DNA of 37,036 nt from Phycisphaerae bacterium (GCA_012729815.1 JAAYCJ010000291.1:1-37036), one strand, 5' to 3'; positions 8,495 through 17,254 are shown, counted from the stretch's first letter. The notes: generated by a model from the sequence alone, not told the origin. A program made the numbers and translations.

Positions 8495-9703
8495 TCAAAT
8501 CGCCGTCGTGTCTGCTACCACCGCGCACTCAATGTCCTCCTTGTTTACCGAGTGCGCGATCAGCAGCTTGTCCCTGTCCGCGAAGCAGCAGGGATACTGG
8601 TAACCGTCCGCCTTGAGCAGGCCGAAGAGTCGCTGCGACGTCGGGTCGTCGGCCACCACATAGGCCTTGTCAAACACCAAACCGTCGTCGCTGAGCAGCA
8701 GCAGCAGGTGCATGCGGTTCAGCAGCGTGGGAAAGGCATTGTTGCACAGGTAGTATCGCCCGTCGGCCAGCCGCCCCGCGCTCAACCGGCTCATCGAGTC
8801 CGGAATGTCCGAGATGGCCGGGGCGGTGAAGGTGCGGCCGTGGTCGTCGCTGGTGTTGACCCAGACCCGACACGACTGGCCCTCGTCCCGCCAGAACACC
8901 ACGATCCGCCCGTCGTCGGTCTTATACCACGTGCCTTCGCCGTAAGGGAAAACCGCGCCCTGCGGTTCGGGCACGCGAATGACCTCGGGATGCTTGCAGA
9001 GCTCCTTGCCGGGCCAAAGAAGAATAGCCGGGCCGTCTTTCATCGCAGCCGCGCACAACAGCCGGCCCTCATCCGTCAGCCGTGGAGCTTCAAAAAACCA
9101 CCGCAGATTGTCCGTAAAGTCGAACGCCTTTTTCCACTTGCAGCCGTCGGTTGATCGATAGACCCGAACCTGCTGGGTGGCCGGGTCGATCCGACGCATG
9201 CCGACCACGGAGGCGTCGCGCTCGCACGCCTCCTCCATGACAATCGCCAGCAGGGCGTCCTTGGTGGAAGAAAGACCGACGCTGTTGTGGGCGAGTGTGG
9301 TGCCGTTCCTCCCGCCGACGATCACCGCCGGTTCGCTCCAGCTCAGCCCGTCCTTCGACGAACTGATCAGGACCCGTTGGCCCGCCGCCTCTTCATCGCG
9401 GATGCCGTTGGACCACGAGAGGAAGTACCGGCCTTTGAACTTGGTGATCTGCGGATGGTGACAGTAGGAACCGGAGCTCCGCGTGCCAGTGTAGACCCGC
9501 GCCCGGACCGCGGGAAGATAGGGGATGATCGGCTCAGCCAGCGACGACGGGCCGTGATCGTCCGGCTTCATCGGACAGCGGTAGTCCTGCATGCAGTGGT
9601 GCATGTGGAAATGCTTGAGCTTCCCCTCGACCTCGGGGCTCAGCATCTGGACGTACTGCCGGGTCGTGATCTTCAGCGAACCGCTTCGCCTGCCCTTCGT
9701 CAT
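8495..9703 (-). CDS. Asp-box (BNR) six-bladed propeller, sialidase-like glycosidase
   Basis: The 402-residue protein contains four Asp-box-like repeats (S-x-D-x-G-x-x-W/F): SSSKDGLSW, YRSTDGCKW, NTSDDHGRTF and LLSDDGLVF. These mark the turns of a sialidase-type beta-propeller. The spacing fits a single propeller of the GH33/GH93 kind. The classical F/YRIP arginine motif of sialidases is not seen; the corresponding region reads SYCHHPQITKFKGRYFLSW. Specificity is therefore open, and it need not act on sialic acid. No signal peptide is present. The ATG at 9703 has GGAG seven bases upstream; an in-frame TTG at 9709 is less likely. It is the last gene of a leftward group with the GH-A enzyme and the PHP gene. 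Confidence 0.78.
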   Translation of the reverse strand: MTKGRRSGSLKITTRQYVQMLSPEVEGKLKHFHMHHCMQDYRCPMKPDDHGPSSLAEPIIPYLPAVRARVYTGTRSSGSYCHHPQITKFKGRYFLSWSNGIRDEEAAGQRVLISSSKDGLSWSEPAVIVGGRNGTTLAHNSVGLSSTKDALLAIVMEEACERDASVVGMRRIDPATQQVRVYRSTDGCKWKKAFDFTDNLRWFFEAPRLTDEGRLLCAAAMKDGPAILLWPGKELCKHPEVIRVPEPQGAVFPYGEGTWYKTDDGRIVVFWRDEGQSCRVWVNTSDDHGRTFTAPAISDIPDSMSRLSAGRLADGRYYLCNNAFPTLLNRMHLLLLLSDDGLVFDKAYVVADDPTSQRLFGLLKADGYQYPCCFADRDKLLIAHSVNKEDIECAVVADTTAI

Positions 9704-9848
9704 GGCCAATCTCCATCACAAATTGCTGTCGCGACGCCGCGTTTCGGGCGATTCTACGTCCCACTCGGCGGGAGTCAATCCAATGACGGGTCTTCCGCGG
9801 CTCCCTTCACCATATCAAAGATGCTGGTCAGACAGCCACTCTGGACCT

Positions 9849-11696
9849 TCATTGGACCGGGACAAGCCGCAGCAGCACGGTCTCGTACTGCGACATCTCC
9901 AGCGAAACGCGATCGACGTCGTGGTCGAGAATTGCACCGTCAATGGCGTTCCGGACGGTGTAACGCTGCGGCAGCGTGACCGTCTTGCCACCCTCCGACG
10001 CCGCGTGTATGGCCGCAAAGCCATTGCCGACGTAGACGATGTCATCGGAGTCCAGGTAGATGTGGACGCCGCACAGCCGGTAGAGTTCGCGCAGCCCTTC
10101 CGGCGTCCACTCGCAGAAAGTCGGCGCGTCCCGCCACGTGTCGCCCTCTGGGTCCAACCAGCGGGACCCGGTCAGGCTCGTATGCAGAATGCCGCAACGG
10201 TCGCCGTGTAGATGTCCGAGCAGTTGTTGCTCGTCCTCGCATATCTCATGCCAGCCCAAGAGCCAGAGAAACTTGAACCGAACTCCGGACATCTCGGCCA
10301 GATCGTTTCGCAGAAAGAGCTTGTAGGGGGTACCTGCCTTGGCAAGCGCCTGACGCTGGTTGATGATCCTGGCCGTCAGTGCACCATAGGAATTGTCATG
10401 AAACAGCAGCTTCTCATCAGCGATGACGCACACCTCCGGCTCCGGAAATGCACCGGACGGTTCGGCGCTCGCCGCGGCGAGTTTCTGGCAAACCTCGATC
10501 TCCCGCAGCAGGGCGAAATCGTCGAACCAGCCGCCCCACATGTCGAACCACCAGCCGCCGTAGCGGTTGGTGAGCATTCGCGCCGCGTTCGTCCGAAGCA
10601 GCATGGCTGAAACGCAAGAACTCGCGGGCCCGATCCAGACGCCTTCCGAGTAGGCGCCCTCGGGGCAGATATCGCCCGCGACGTCGTTCAATAGCGTCGT
10701 GCGGAACGTGCGGGTGTCATGCTCCGCCATCCAGAGTTTGCCGTGAAGGCGGACACTATCCGCCGCCGCCATCGGCGGCCAGTCCAGTCCCGGCTGGCGA
10801 TCGTAGGCGTTTGGACTTGCCAGATAGTCTAGGTGGGGCGACTCCAGGAGCCGGCCCAACGCGTTGTGCCCTTTGCGCGGATCGGTGATAAAGTAGTGAT
10901 AGCCATAGAACGCGCCGGTCAGCAGACGCCCGCTGGATGCCTCCTTGACCGTCCGCGCCAACTCATCGATCCGGTCCGCCAGTTCGGATGCGTGAAACTC
11001 CAGCGTGTCGGTGACGGCGCCGGTGAATGGGGCGTCCGGATTGATGTCCGCGGGCAATGCACCCTCGCCGGCATCGCTTCCGTATCGGGCGATCATCCAC
11101 TTCCGAAACGCGGTGACGCGGTGCGAGGAATTGTCCTCAAAGCGGTCATAGTAGTGATACACCCACTCCTCGGTTCCTCCCGCAGCCAGGTGGATGCCGG
11201 CCAACGCGTGCGCGTATGCCGAGTCGCTGAGCCAGGAGATGATCTGCTTGAGCACATCACGACAGTCGGCCATCCACTTCGGTGATGAGAAGCACTGGCG
11301 AAGCGTGCTTCCGTCATTGAGCAGACAGCACTGGTTGGGATACTTCTTCTCCCACCACGTCGGCACATCCAGATGAAGGCGGATGAGAACAACCGCATCG
11401 GGAATCGCGGACAGAATCTTATCAAAATCGGCCGTCAGGTCCGAGAAATCAAAAGTGTTGTCGTCTCTCCATATCCCTTTGCGGAATGCGCCGATTCCGG
11501 AGTGAATGTTTATTCCGCGGCCCGCCAGATAGGCTGGGAAACAGATCAGCCGAAGGCCGCAATCGGCCATCTGCCGATAGTATTCCGGTTCAGGCAGATA
11601 GGAGGTGTACGCGACAGCCGGGATGGACCGCCCGTCGACCCGAAATGATGGAAAACCGCTGAAGTCTATTCGGCTGTGCGGAAAGCGTGTGGGCAT
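9849..11696 (-). CDS. Clan GH-A glycoside hydrolase, GH42-like, cytoplasmic
   Basis: The 615-residue protein looks like a TIM-barrel retaining glycosidase. IHLAAGGTEEWVYH at about 168-181 supplies a Glu at the end of strand 4 (acid/base candidate), and GKLWMAEHDTRTF at about 319-331 supplies the strand-7 nucleophile candidate. The early VAYTSYLPEPEYYRQMADCGLRLI resembles the start of beta-galactosidase-type barrels. The C-terminal third contains a GATase-like segment with FLWLLGWHEIC, as in GH42 trimerisation domains, and ends in a small beta-sandwich. Substrate is not readable. No signal peptide. Start: ATG at 11696 with AGGA seven bases upstream, rather than the TTG two codons earlier. The sialidase-like gene follows after 145 bases. 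Confidence 0.7.
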   Translation of the reverse strand: MPTRFPHSRIDFSGFPSFRVDGRSIPAVAYTSYLPEPEYYRQMADCGLRLICFPAYLAGRGINIHSGIGAFRKGIWRDDNTFDFSDLTADFDKILSAIPDAVVLIRLHLDVPTWWEKKYPNQCCLLNDGSTLRQCFSSPKWMADCRDVLKQIISWLSDSAYAHALAGIHLAAGGTEEWVYHYYDRFEDNSSHRVTAFRKWMIARYGSDAGEGALPADINPDAPFTGAVTDTLEFHASELADRIDELARTVKEASSGRLLTGAFYGYHYFITDPRKGHNALGRLLESPHLDYLASPNAYDRQPGLDWPPMAAADSVRLHGKLWMAEHDTRTFRTTLLNDVAGDICPEGAYSEGVWIGPASSCVSAMLLRTNAARMLTNRYGGWWFDMWGGWFDDFALLREIEVCQKLAAASAEPSGAFPEPEVCVIADEKLLFHDNSYGALTARIINQRQALAKAGTPYKLFLRNDLAEMSGVRFKFLWLLGWHEICEDEQQLLGHLHGDRCGILHTSLTGSRWLDPEGDTWRDAPTFCEWTPEGLRELYRLCGVHIYLDSDDIVYVGNGFAAIHAASEGGKTVTLPQRYTVRNAIDGAILDHDVDRVSLEMSQYETVLLRLVPVQ

Positions 11697-11745
11697 CGTC
11701 AAGTCCTATGGCATCGTCTTCCCTGAGCGGCAGTCGGCCGCGGAA

Positions 11746-12451
11746 TCATGTTGCCGATATGAAGCTGATCGGCGAAGTCACCAGGTGATCGTCATCATCC
11801 CCTTGGACGTGGATCGTATAGCAAACCGTGCCTCCCTCGAACATCTCATCTCGCCACCGTAGCGCGAAACGATCCTGCCGCTCCGGCTCGACGGCACAAA
11901 CGGTCCGCCCGGATCGCCGGATTTCGACCCGCCGAATGGTGCGGCCGGAAAAGCTCCCCACAGCGAAGTGAATTCCTGGCCGCTCGGCCGTGCGGTGGGG
12001 CCTCCGTTGAGGAAGCGGTTCGATCCTCTCGGGAACCAGCGAACCGTGAACGGAGACGCTGCGGCGCTCGCGCCAGGCCTCGAAGAGGTCCGCCAGCGTG
12101 CGGCCGCCGCTGGTGTGCAGATAGGTGATCTTGCATCTTGTTGAAAAGCTCCTGGTAGTGCACCCGGGCCAGCCACGGAACGGCGAAGGGGTCCGGATGG
12201 CCGTGGCTGCGGCACCAGCCGGAATGGTTCAGCGTCGCCGCATTCTCGCGGCCGCTGTACCCGTCCGGCCCGTACTCGCTGCCGTGGTTGCCCGCGCAGA
12301 AGACGAAATCGCCGCCGAGCGCAGCCGCCTCAGCCATCAACTCCTGCGGGCTGGCCCGGTGCTCGGGCGGATAGCCGAAGGCCGTGTGGAAGTGCACGAA
12401 CCCGGCCAGCCACCCGTCCGGAATCTGCGATGGAAGCAGTCTTATGCCCAT
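11746..12451 (-). pseudogene. PHP-fold metallohydrolase (CehA-like), broken by a frameshift
   Basis: The first about 105 codons (12451 down to about 12140) encode WLAGFVHFHTAFGYPP, a His-x-His motif at residues 20-22, and DFVFCAGNHG, resembling the N-terminus of PHP-domain phosphoesterases of the CehA/McbA type. After about 12140 this frame turns Arg/Pro/Ser-rich and meaningless. A different frame then reads a sensible protein (KITYLHTSGGRTLADLFEAW...) to the TGA at 11746. The switch coincides with an imperfect 7-base duplication at 12127-12140. Removing seven bases joins the two parts as ELFNKITYLHTSGG and gives about 233 residues. That is short for CehA-like proteins, so some of the middle may also be lost. 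It is either a recent pseudogene or an assembly error. Confidence 0.65.
12127..12140. repeat. Imperfect 7-base tandem duplication at the PHP frameshift
   Basis: GATCTTG at 12127-12133 is followed directly by CATCTTG at 12134-12140, with six of seven bases identical. The repeat lies where the reading frame of the PHP gene changes, and a 7-base insertion produces that change. Confidence 0.7.
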
Positions 12452-12524
12452 GCCGCCATGCTAAACGAACCGCAGCCCCCTGTAAAGCCTTGTAAGCCAA
12501 CGCCATTTTATTAGAATCCGGTGC

Positions 12525-14183
12525 ATGCCGCATCGCAGCGTCAGATCGTGGTCCGACCGCCGCATCGCCGCACTCCTCTTCGTCGGCGCGATGGCGATGT
12601 ACGGGTTCGGCAACGGGCGGACCAGCCTGTGGGACCGCGACGAACCTCGCTTCGCCCAACCCGCCAAAGAGATGATCGCCGCCGACACGCTCTACCCGTG
12701 GATCGTGCCACATTATAACGGCGAACCGTTCTTCCACAAACCGCCGTGGTGCTACTGGCAGATCGCCGCCGCCTATAAGCTTCTCGGCGTCAGCGAATTC
12801 GCCGCCCGATTCTTCTCAGGCCTGTGGGCGGCGGGAGCCGTCGTGCTCGTGTTCTTCTTCAGCCGACGGTGGGGACATCAGGCCGCCATCGCAGCGGCCC
12901 TGGCGACGGCAACGGCACTGCTGACCGTCGTACTGGCCAAACTCGCCATCGCCGACGCCACGCTGCTGTTCTTCACGCTGGCGGCGGTGTTTGCCCTGTG
13001 GCGGATCATTGAGGGCGGCAATTCAGCCGCCAATCGCTTCGCCCTCTGGACCGCCTTGGGAATCGCCGGACTGATCAAAGGCCCAGCCGTGCTGGTGGTG
13101 ATCGTGCCGCTGGCGATCGGCTTTGCCATCGTCGATCGCGACCGTAGCTGGCTGCGGCGGATGGGGCTCGCGTGGGGTCCAGCCCTGGCCCTGGCCATCG
13201 CGCTGCCGTGGTTCGTCACTGCCGACCGGTTCGCCGAAGGGGCCTTAACCGAGCGATTCGTCGGATACGACATCATCCAGCGGATACTCAAACCGGCTGA
13301 GGGACATCGCGGGTTTCCGGGTTACTACGTGATCAGCGGCTTGATTGGGCTGTGGCCGTGGTCGGCGCTGCTGGTCCCCCTGGGCCTGACCGTCTGGCGG
13401 CTCCGAAGCGAACGGGTGGTGCGATTCGCCTTCTGCTGGCTGGTCGCCCCGACGCTCGTGCTGGAGCTGATGGCCACGAAGATGGTCCACTACTGGCTGC
13501 CCATGGTCCCAGCCTACGCGCTGCTGTTGGGCCTGGCCCTCCAGCGGTGGCGCAGCGACTGGCCGGCGATCTGGCGGCGATGGGTCCGGCCGGTCCAGGT
13601 GGCGGCGCTGCTGGGTTATGCACTGCTGGCGGCGGTGATCTGCGCAGCCTCACGCAACGAGCACGCGGGCCCGTTGGCCGACGCCTTTCTACCCGCCATC
13701 CCGCTCCTGCTTCTCCTCCCAGCTGCGTTGTTCCTGATTCGCGATCCGTTCCGCCTGGTCGGCGGTCTGGCGGCCGTCGCAGCCCTGATCGCCGCTGTGC
13801 TCTCCTGGACTGCCGCAACGGTCGAGCCGTACAAGCTGACCCACACCGCTGCCGTCGAGATGAAGCAAATCGGCGGACCGCAGGCCCTCTACGCCCTCGC
13901 CGGGTGGGACGAGGAAAGCATGATCTTCTACCTCCACGACGGAAAGCAGGATGTCCGAATCGTTGCTCCAGATGCCTTGGCGAAACTGCCGCCGGACACG
14001 CCAGTAGTCGCCGCGGTGCGGGCCGATCGGCTGCCGGCAGGGGGGATCGAAGGCTTTCAGGAGATCGCGCGGGTCAACGGCTACGACTACACCCGCGGCA
14101 AGTGGCGGCAGGTCGTGATCCTCCAGCGGCCGGGCAAGGGCGAAACAAGCCCCTCTACGACGAAGGCGAGTGGCGCTTCCTGA
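12525..14183 (+). CDS. GT39-type (ArnT/PMT-like) membrane glycosyltransferase
   Basis: The 552-residue polytopic protein begins with one hydrophobic helix followed by an extracytoplasmic loop, GRTSLWDRDEPRFAQPAKEM (about 30-49). This carries the Asp-Glu pair that marks GT-C transferases using polyprenyl-phosphate sugars. FFHKPPWCYWQIAAAYKLLG follows, the second family motif. About ten further hydrophobic segments fill residues 75-430, and a soluble domain closes the chain (about 440-552). By analogy with ArnT it should move a sugar from a lipid carrier to a lipid or protein at the outer face of the inner membrane. The ATG at 12525 has no good SD. Its last 29 bases overlap rlmN on the other strand. 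Confidence 0.85.
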   Translation: MPHRSVRSWSDRRIAALLFVGAMAMYGFGNGRTSLWDRDEPRFAQPAKEMIAADTLYPWIVPHYNGEPFFHKPPWCYWQIAAAYKLLGVSEFAARFFSGLWAAGAVVLVFFFSRRWGHQAAIAAALATATALLTVVLAKLAIADATLLFFTLAAVFALWRIIEGGNSAANRFALWTALGIAGLIKGPAVLVVIVPLAIGFAIVDRDRSWLRRMGLAWGPALALAIALPWFVTADRFAEGALTERFVGYDIIQRILKPAEGHRGFPGYYVISGLIGLWPWSALLVPLGLTVWRLRSERVVRFAFCWLVAPTLVLELMATKMVHYWLPMVPAYALLLGLALQRWRSDWPAIWRRWVRPVQVAALLGYALLAAVICAASRNEHAGPLADAFLPAIPLLLLLPAALFLIRDPFRLVGGLAAVAALIAAVLSWTAATVEPYKLTHTAAVEMKQIGGPQALYALAGWDEESMIFYLHDGKQDVRIVAPDALAKLPPDTPVVAAVRADRLPAGGIEGFQEIARVNGYDYTRGKWRQVVILQRPGKGETSPSTTKASGAS

Positions 14184-15210
14184 GCTGACCGCAGGCGGCG
14201 TCGATGTCCGCCCCCTTGCTCGCCCGCAGATTCACGTTCACCCCGCGCTGCCGCAGCTTCTTCGCGAACTCCTGAACCACCACTCGGTCCGGCGGACCGA
14301 ACGCCGACTCCGCCACCGGGTTGAACGCGATCAGGTTCACGTTCGCCCGGATCGACTGGGCCAGCGACGCCAGTTTCTCCGCGTCGTCGTCCGAAAGGTT
14401 CACCTCTTCCAGCAGCAGGTACTCGATGGTGATCTCGCGGCCGGTCACGTCGAAATAGTGCCGGGCCGCGTCGATCACCTCCTTGAGCGGGTGCTTCTTC
14501 GCCAGCGGGATCAGCGTCTCTCGCACCGCCTGGTTGGCACTGTGCAGCGAGATCGCCAGCGTGATCTGAAGCCCCTCGCCCGCCAGCCGACGCATCTGTT
14601 CCGGAACCCCGACCGTCGACAGCGTGATGTGCCGCGCCGCGATGTGCAGGCTGTACGGCGAATTGATGATCCGAACCGCCTTGAGCACGTTCTCGTAGTT
14701 GAGCAGCGGCTCGCCCATCCCCATCAACACCACGTTGCCGATCCGACGCCCGTCCTCGTCGGCAATCATCTGAAGCCGCAGCAACTGCTCGATGATCTGC
14801 CCGGTCGAGAGATTCCCCGAAAAACCCGCCTGGCCCGTCGCGCAGAACGCGCAGCGAACCGGGCAACCGAACTGCGTCGAAAGGCACGCCGTCAGACGAT
14901 CGCCCGCCGGGATCAACACCGTCTCGATCCGCTGGCCCGCGCCGAACTCCAACAGCAGCTTGACCGTCCCGTCGCGGCTCTCCTGTCGGGTGATTTCGCA
15001 GCCGGCCAGAACCCGCCACGCCCGCGCCAACTCCTGTCGCAAGTCCTTGGACAGGTTGGTCATCTGCTCGAAGTCCGTCTTCCGCTTCTGATAGATCCAC
15101 TCGAAAACCTGCTCCGCGCGGTAGCGCGGCAGCCCGCGCTCGACCCACCGGTCGCGCAGCTCGTCGAGCGTCAGATCCAACAGGTGCTCTCTATCGTCTT
15201 GGTCGGGCAT
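14155..15210 (-). CDS. rlmN: 23S rRNA/tRNA adenine-C2 methyltransferase RlmN
   Basis: The 351-residue radical SAM enzyme methylates C2 of A2503 in 23S rRNA and A37 in some tRNAs. The 4Fe-4S ligands are Cys116, Cys120 and Cys123 (FGCPVRCAFCATGQAGF). Cys109 (TACLSTQ) and Cys340 (DIDAACGQL) match the two mechanistic cysteines. GNVVLMGMGEPLLNYENV is the SAM-binding GEP-type motif. Length is normal for the family. I start it at the ATG at 15210, with GGA five bases upstream, rather than at 15231. It overlaps the end of the deoxyribosyltransferase-like gene by 20 bases, so translation is probably coupled, and its 3' end overlaps the convergent glycosyltransferase gene by 29 bases. Confidence 0.95.
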   Translation of the reverse strand: MPDQDDREHLLDLTLDELRDRWVERGLPRYRAEQVFEWIYQKRKTDFEQMTNLSKDLRQELARAWRVLAGCEITRQESRDGTVKLLLEFGAGQRIETVLIPAGDRLTACLSTQFGCPVRCAFCATGQAGFSGNLSTGQIIEQLLRLQMIADEDGRRIGNVVLMGMGEPLLNYENVLKAVRIINSPYSLHIAARHITLSTVGVPEQMRRLAGEGLQITLAISLHSANQAVRETLIPLAKKHPLKEVIDAARHYFDVTGREITIEYLLLEEVNLSDDDAEKLASLAQSIRANVNLIAFNPVAESAFGPPDRVVVQEFAKKLRQRGVNVNLRASKGADIDAACGQLRKRHSPSS

Positions 15211-15640
15211 GTTCTTCCAAAAAGCTCGCAAATTCGCCGCCGCTGACGAACGCCTCGAACTCCTTCATGTCGGTGAAGTTGCGCGTCGACAACAGCCGGA
15301 TCACCCAGTTCTCCGTCAGCGGCGAGATCGTCAACACGATCCGTCCCGCCCGGTACGCCTCCCACATCTCGATCGCCGTGCCCATGCTCGCCTGCGGCAC
15401 GTACGCGATCACCACGTCGGCCTCCGAAGCCATCGCCACGTGCTCGAAAAACACCTCGGACGCCCGCTGCTGATCGTAGCTCAGGCTGTTCGGATGGTTC
15501 TCGTGCGGACAGTAAGCCTCCGCCTCGGGCAACGCCGCCTTGAGCAGCGATCGAAGCCGTCCGCGATACTCCTGATCGTGGATCACCGTCCCGATCTGCG
15601 AGCCCTGGATGATCCCCGCGAGGAAAATCTTGACCTTCAT
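15191..15640 (-). CDS. Nucleoside 2-deoxyribosyltransferase-like protein
   Basis: The 149-residue protein starts with MKVKIFLAGIIQGSQ, the first strand and phosphate/sugar loop of the deoxyribosyltransferase-like flavodoxin fold. ASEADVVIAYVPQASMGTAIEMWEAYRAGR follows, with the D-x-x-I/V-A-x-V and G-T-x-x-E-x-x-x-A-x-x features that carry the catalytic Glu in that family. Such proteins cleave or transfer the N-glycosidic bond of nucleosides or nucleotides; the true substrate here is not known. AAAGGAG lies 12 bases before the ATG. Its last codons are inside rlmN, so the two form a short leftward operon. Confidence 0.72.
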   Translation of the reverse strand: MKVKIFLAGIIQGSQIGTVIHDQEYRGRLRSLLKAALPEAEAYCPHENHPNSLSYDQQRASEVFFEHVAMASEADVVIAYVPQASMGTAIEMWEAYRAGRIVLTISPLTENWVIRLLSTRNFTDMKEFEAFVSGGEFASFLEEHARPRR

Positions 15641-15710
15641 AGCGCCTGGTATCTCCTTTGGCCCGATGCCCTTGAATGCCGCGTCGGCCCCCGCGCCGCG
15701 ATCCGTCGGC

Positions 15711-15739
15711 TTGAGTTGCCCACCGGTGGCGGATACAAT
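15711..15739 (+). promoter_or_regulatory. Sigma70-type promoter for the metallophosphoesterase operon
   Basis: TTGAGT (15711-15716) and TACAAT (15734-15739) are separated by exactly 17 bases. The spacer contains a perfect 10-base palindrome, CCACCGGTGG, at 15720-15729, which could be a regulator site. The expected start site near 15746 leaves a leader of about 20 bases. Confidence 0.6.
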
Positions 15740-15766
15740 TGCCCTGGAGGCGTTACCGAAACCGCC

Positions 15767-16636
15767 ATGCGAATTATAGCCACCAGCGATCTGCATTACA
15801 ACATCGCCCGCTCCAGACCCGGCGTACGCCAAGCGGCCCAAAAGGTGGCCCAACGCGGCGGCGACGTCCTCGTGATCGCCGGCGATATCGCCGGCATCGA
15901 CACCGCCATCTTCGCTGAGGCGCTCGAGCTGTTCGCGGATTTTCGCGGCCCGAAACTCCTGGTGGCTGGCAACCACGACCTGTGGGTCGCGCCCGGCCGA
16001 TGCTCGCTGGAAAAATGGTCGCGCGAACTTCCCCAAATCGCCCGCCGATACGGCTTCCACATGCTCGATCACGAACCCTACTACGCCGACGGCGTCGCCT
16101 TCGTCGGCACGGTCGGGTGGTACGACTACAGCTTTCGCCTCAGGAAACTGGACGTGCCCCTGCGGTTCTATCAGGCCAAGATGGGGCCCGGACGGGTGGC
16201 GGCCGTGCCCGAGTTGAGTAACCTGCTCGAATCCCAGGACGATCTGCACGACCATCACTTCGCGATTACCGCGGCGTGGCGCGACGGGCAGTACGTCAAC
16301 CTGCCCTTCGACGATCCGGGCTTCACCGACCATCTGGCCGAACGCCTCGACGAGCACCTGAAGGCCGCCGTCGCCCGCAGCCCCCACGTGGTCGCGGTCA
16401 CTCACCACCTGCCACGACGCGAACTGGTCTGGTATCGCGGCGATCCCGGCTGGGACTTTGTGGCTGCGTTTCTGGGCAGCGACAAACTGCACGCCGTCCT
16501 GCGGCGCTACGAACCGGTCAAATTGTGCTTATCCGGCCACAGCCACCGTGCCGATTCTATCAAGGATAACGGCACGCACTACGTGGCCATCGGAAGCACT
16601 TACCTTGATAAGGCATTAGTGGAGCTTGATCTGTGA
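15767..16636 (+). CDS. Calcineurin-like metallophosphoesterase
   Basis: The 289-residue protein has the full metal-binding series of the family: ATSDLHYN (Asp8, His10), VIAGDIAG (Asp40), VAGNHDLW (Asn69, His70), VTHHLPRR and LSGHSHRAD near the C-terminus. These residues hold two metal ions that activate water for phosphoester hydrolysis. No signal peptide, so cytoplasmic. The substrate is not evident. The ATG at 15767 has a GGAGG at 15746-15750, rather far upstream, so initiation may be weak or nearly leaderless. The stop codon overlaps the GTG of the next gene by four bases (GTGA), showing a coupled operon. Confidence 0.88.
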   Translation: MRIIATSDLHYNIARSRPGVRQAAQKVAQRGGDVLVIAGDIAGIDTAIFAEALELFADFRGPKLLVAGNHDLWVAPGRCSLEKWSRELPQIARRYGFHMLDHEPYYADGVAFVGTVGWYDYSFRLRKLDVPLRFYQAKMGPGRVAAVPELSNLLESQDDLHDHHFAITAAWRDGQYVNLPFDDPGFTDHLAERLDEHLKAAVARSPHVVAVTHHLPRRELVWYRGDPGWDFVAAFLGSDKLHAVLRRYEPVKLCLSGHSHRADSIKDNGTHYVAIGSTYLDKALVELDL

Positions 16637-17241
16637 CGTCGTTCGCGGGTCTTCGCCGCAAAACGAAGGACATCTTTTTCCATCACATCCTCCACGCGGA
16701 TGACAGCCCCGGCCGGATCGCCCTCGGGGCGGCCATCGGCATGTTCGTCGCCTGGACCCCCACCATAGGTGCCCAGATGCTGATCGCGGTCTCGCTGGCT
16801 GCCTTCCTCGGGGCCAACAAGGCGGTGACCCTGCCGGTGGTCTGGATCACCAACCCGGTGACCGTCGTGCCGATCTACTGGTTCAACTATCGCCTCGGCT
16901 ACTTCCTGATCACCGGCGACTGGCACTCCGGCGGAGCGGTGCGGGGCAAGATCGTCGAAATGTGCCGCGCGTCGCTGGGCACGAACATCTTCAGCGACAC
17001 CTACTGGCGCGACCTGACCCGGCTGATGGTCGACATCGGCTGGCCGCTCTGGACCGGAAGCATTTTCACCGGACTGATCCTCGGGCTGATCACGTACGTG
17101 GCGATCCGGCAGATTGTGCTTCGCCATCGATTCCGCAAGTCGCTGGCCGCCCTGGAGGACGCCGTCGAGCAGGAAGTCCATGCCGCCGGACAGCGGCAGT
17201 CCGAGAAGTCGGACAAGGAAAAGAACCACAACGCTGCATAG
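16633..17241 (+). CDS. DUF2062 family membrane protein
   Basis: The 202-residue protein has the DUF2062 core SPGRIALGAAIGMFVAWTPTIGAQMLIAVSLAAFLGANK at about 27-65, followed by VTLPVVWITNPVTVVPIYWFNYRLG. It has three or four hydrophobic helices, the last at about 135-160, and a charged, probably cytoplasmic tail ending in a Glu/Lys-rich helix. The family's biochemical role is unsettled; members are often linked to glycosyltransferase or cell-envelope loci. The GTG start overlaps the preceding stop by four bases and has GGAG eight bases upstream. It is the middle gene of a three-gene operon with the metallophosphoesterase and the MBL-fold hydrolase. Confidence 0.85.
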   Translation: MTSFAGLRRKTKDIFFHHILHADDSPGRIALGAAIGMFVAWTPTIGAQMLIAVSLAAFLGANKAVTLPVVWITNPVTVVPIYWFNYRLGYFLITGDWHSGGAVRGKIVEMCRASLGTNIFSDTYWRDLTRLMVDIGWPLWTGSIFTGLILGLITYVAIRQIVLRHRFRKSLAALEDAVEQEVHAAGQRQSEKSDKEKNHNAA

Positions 17242-17254
17242 GATCAAATTGTTC

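Noticed and set aside
15640-16492. Upstream extension of the deoxyribosyltransferase-like frame across the metallophosphoesterase gene
   Set aside because: The part beyond 15640 is antisense to the metallophosphoesterase and has no family pattern; a clear SD and ATG exist at 15640.
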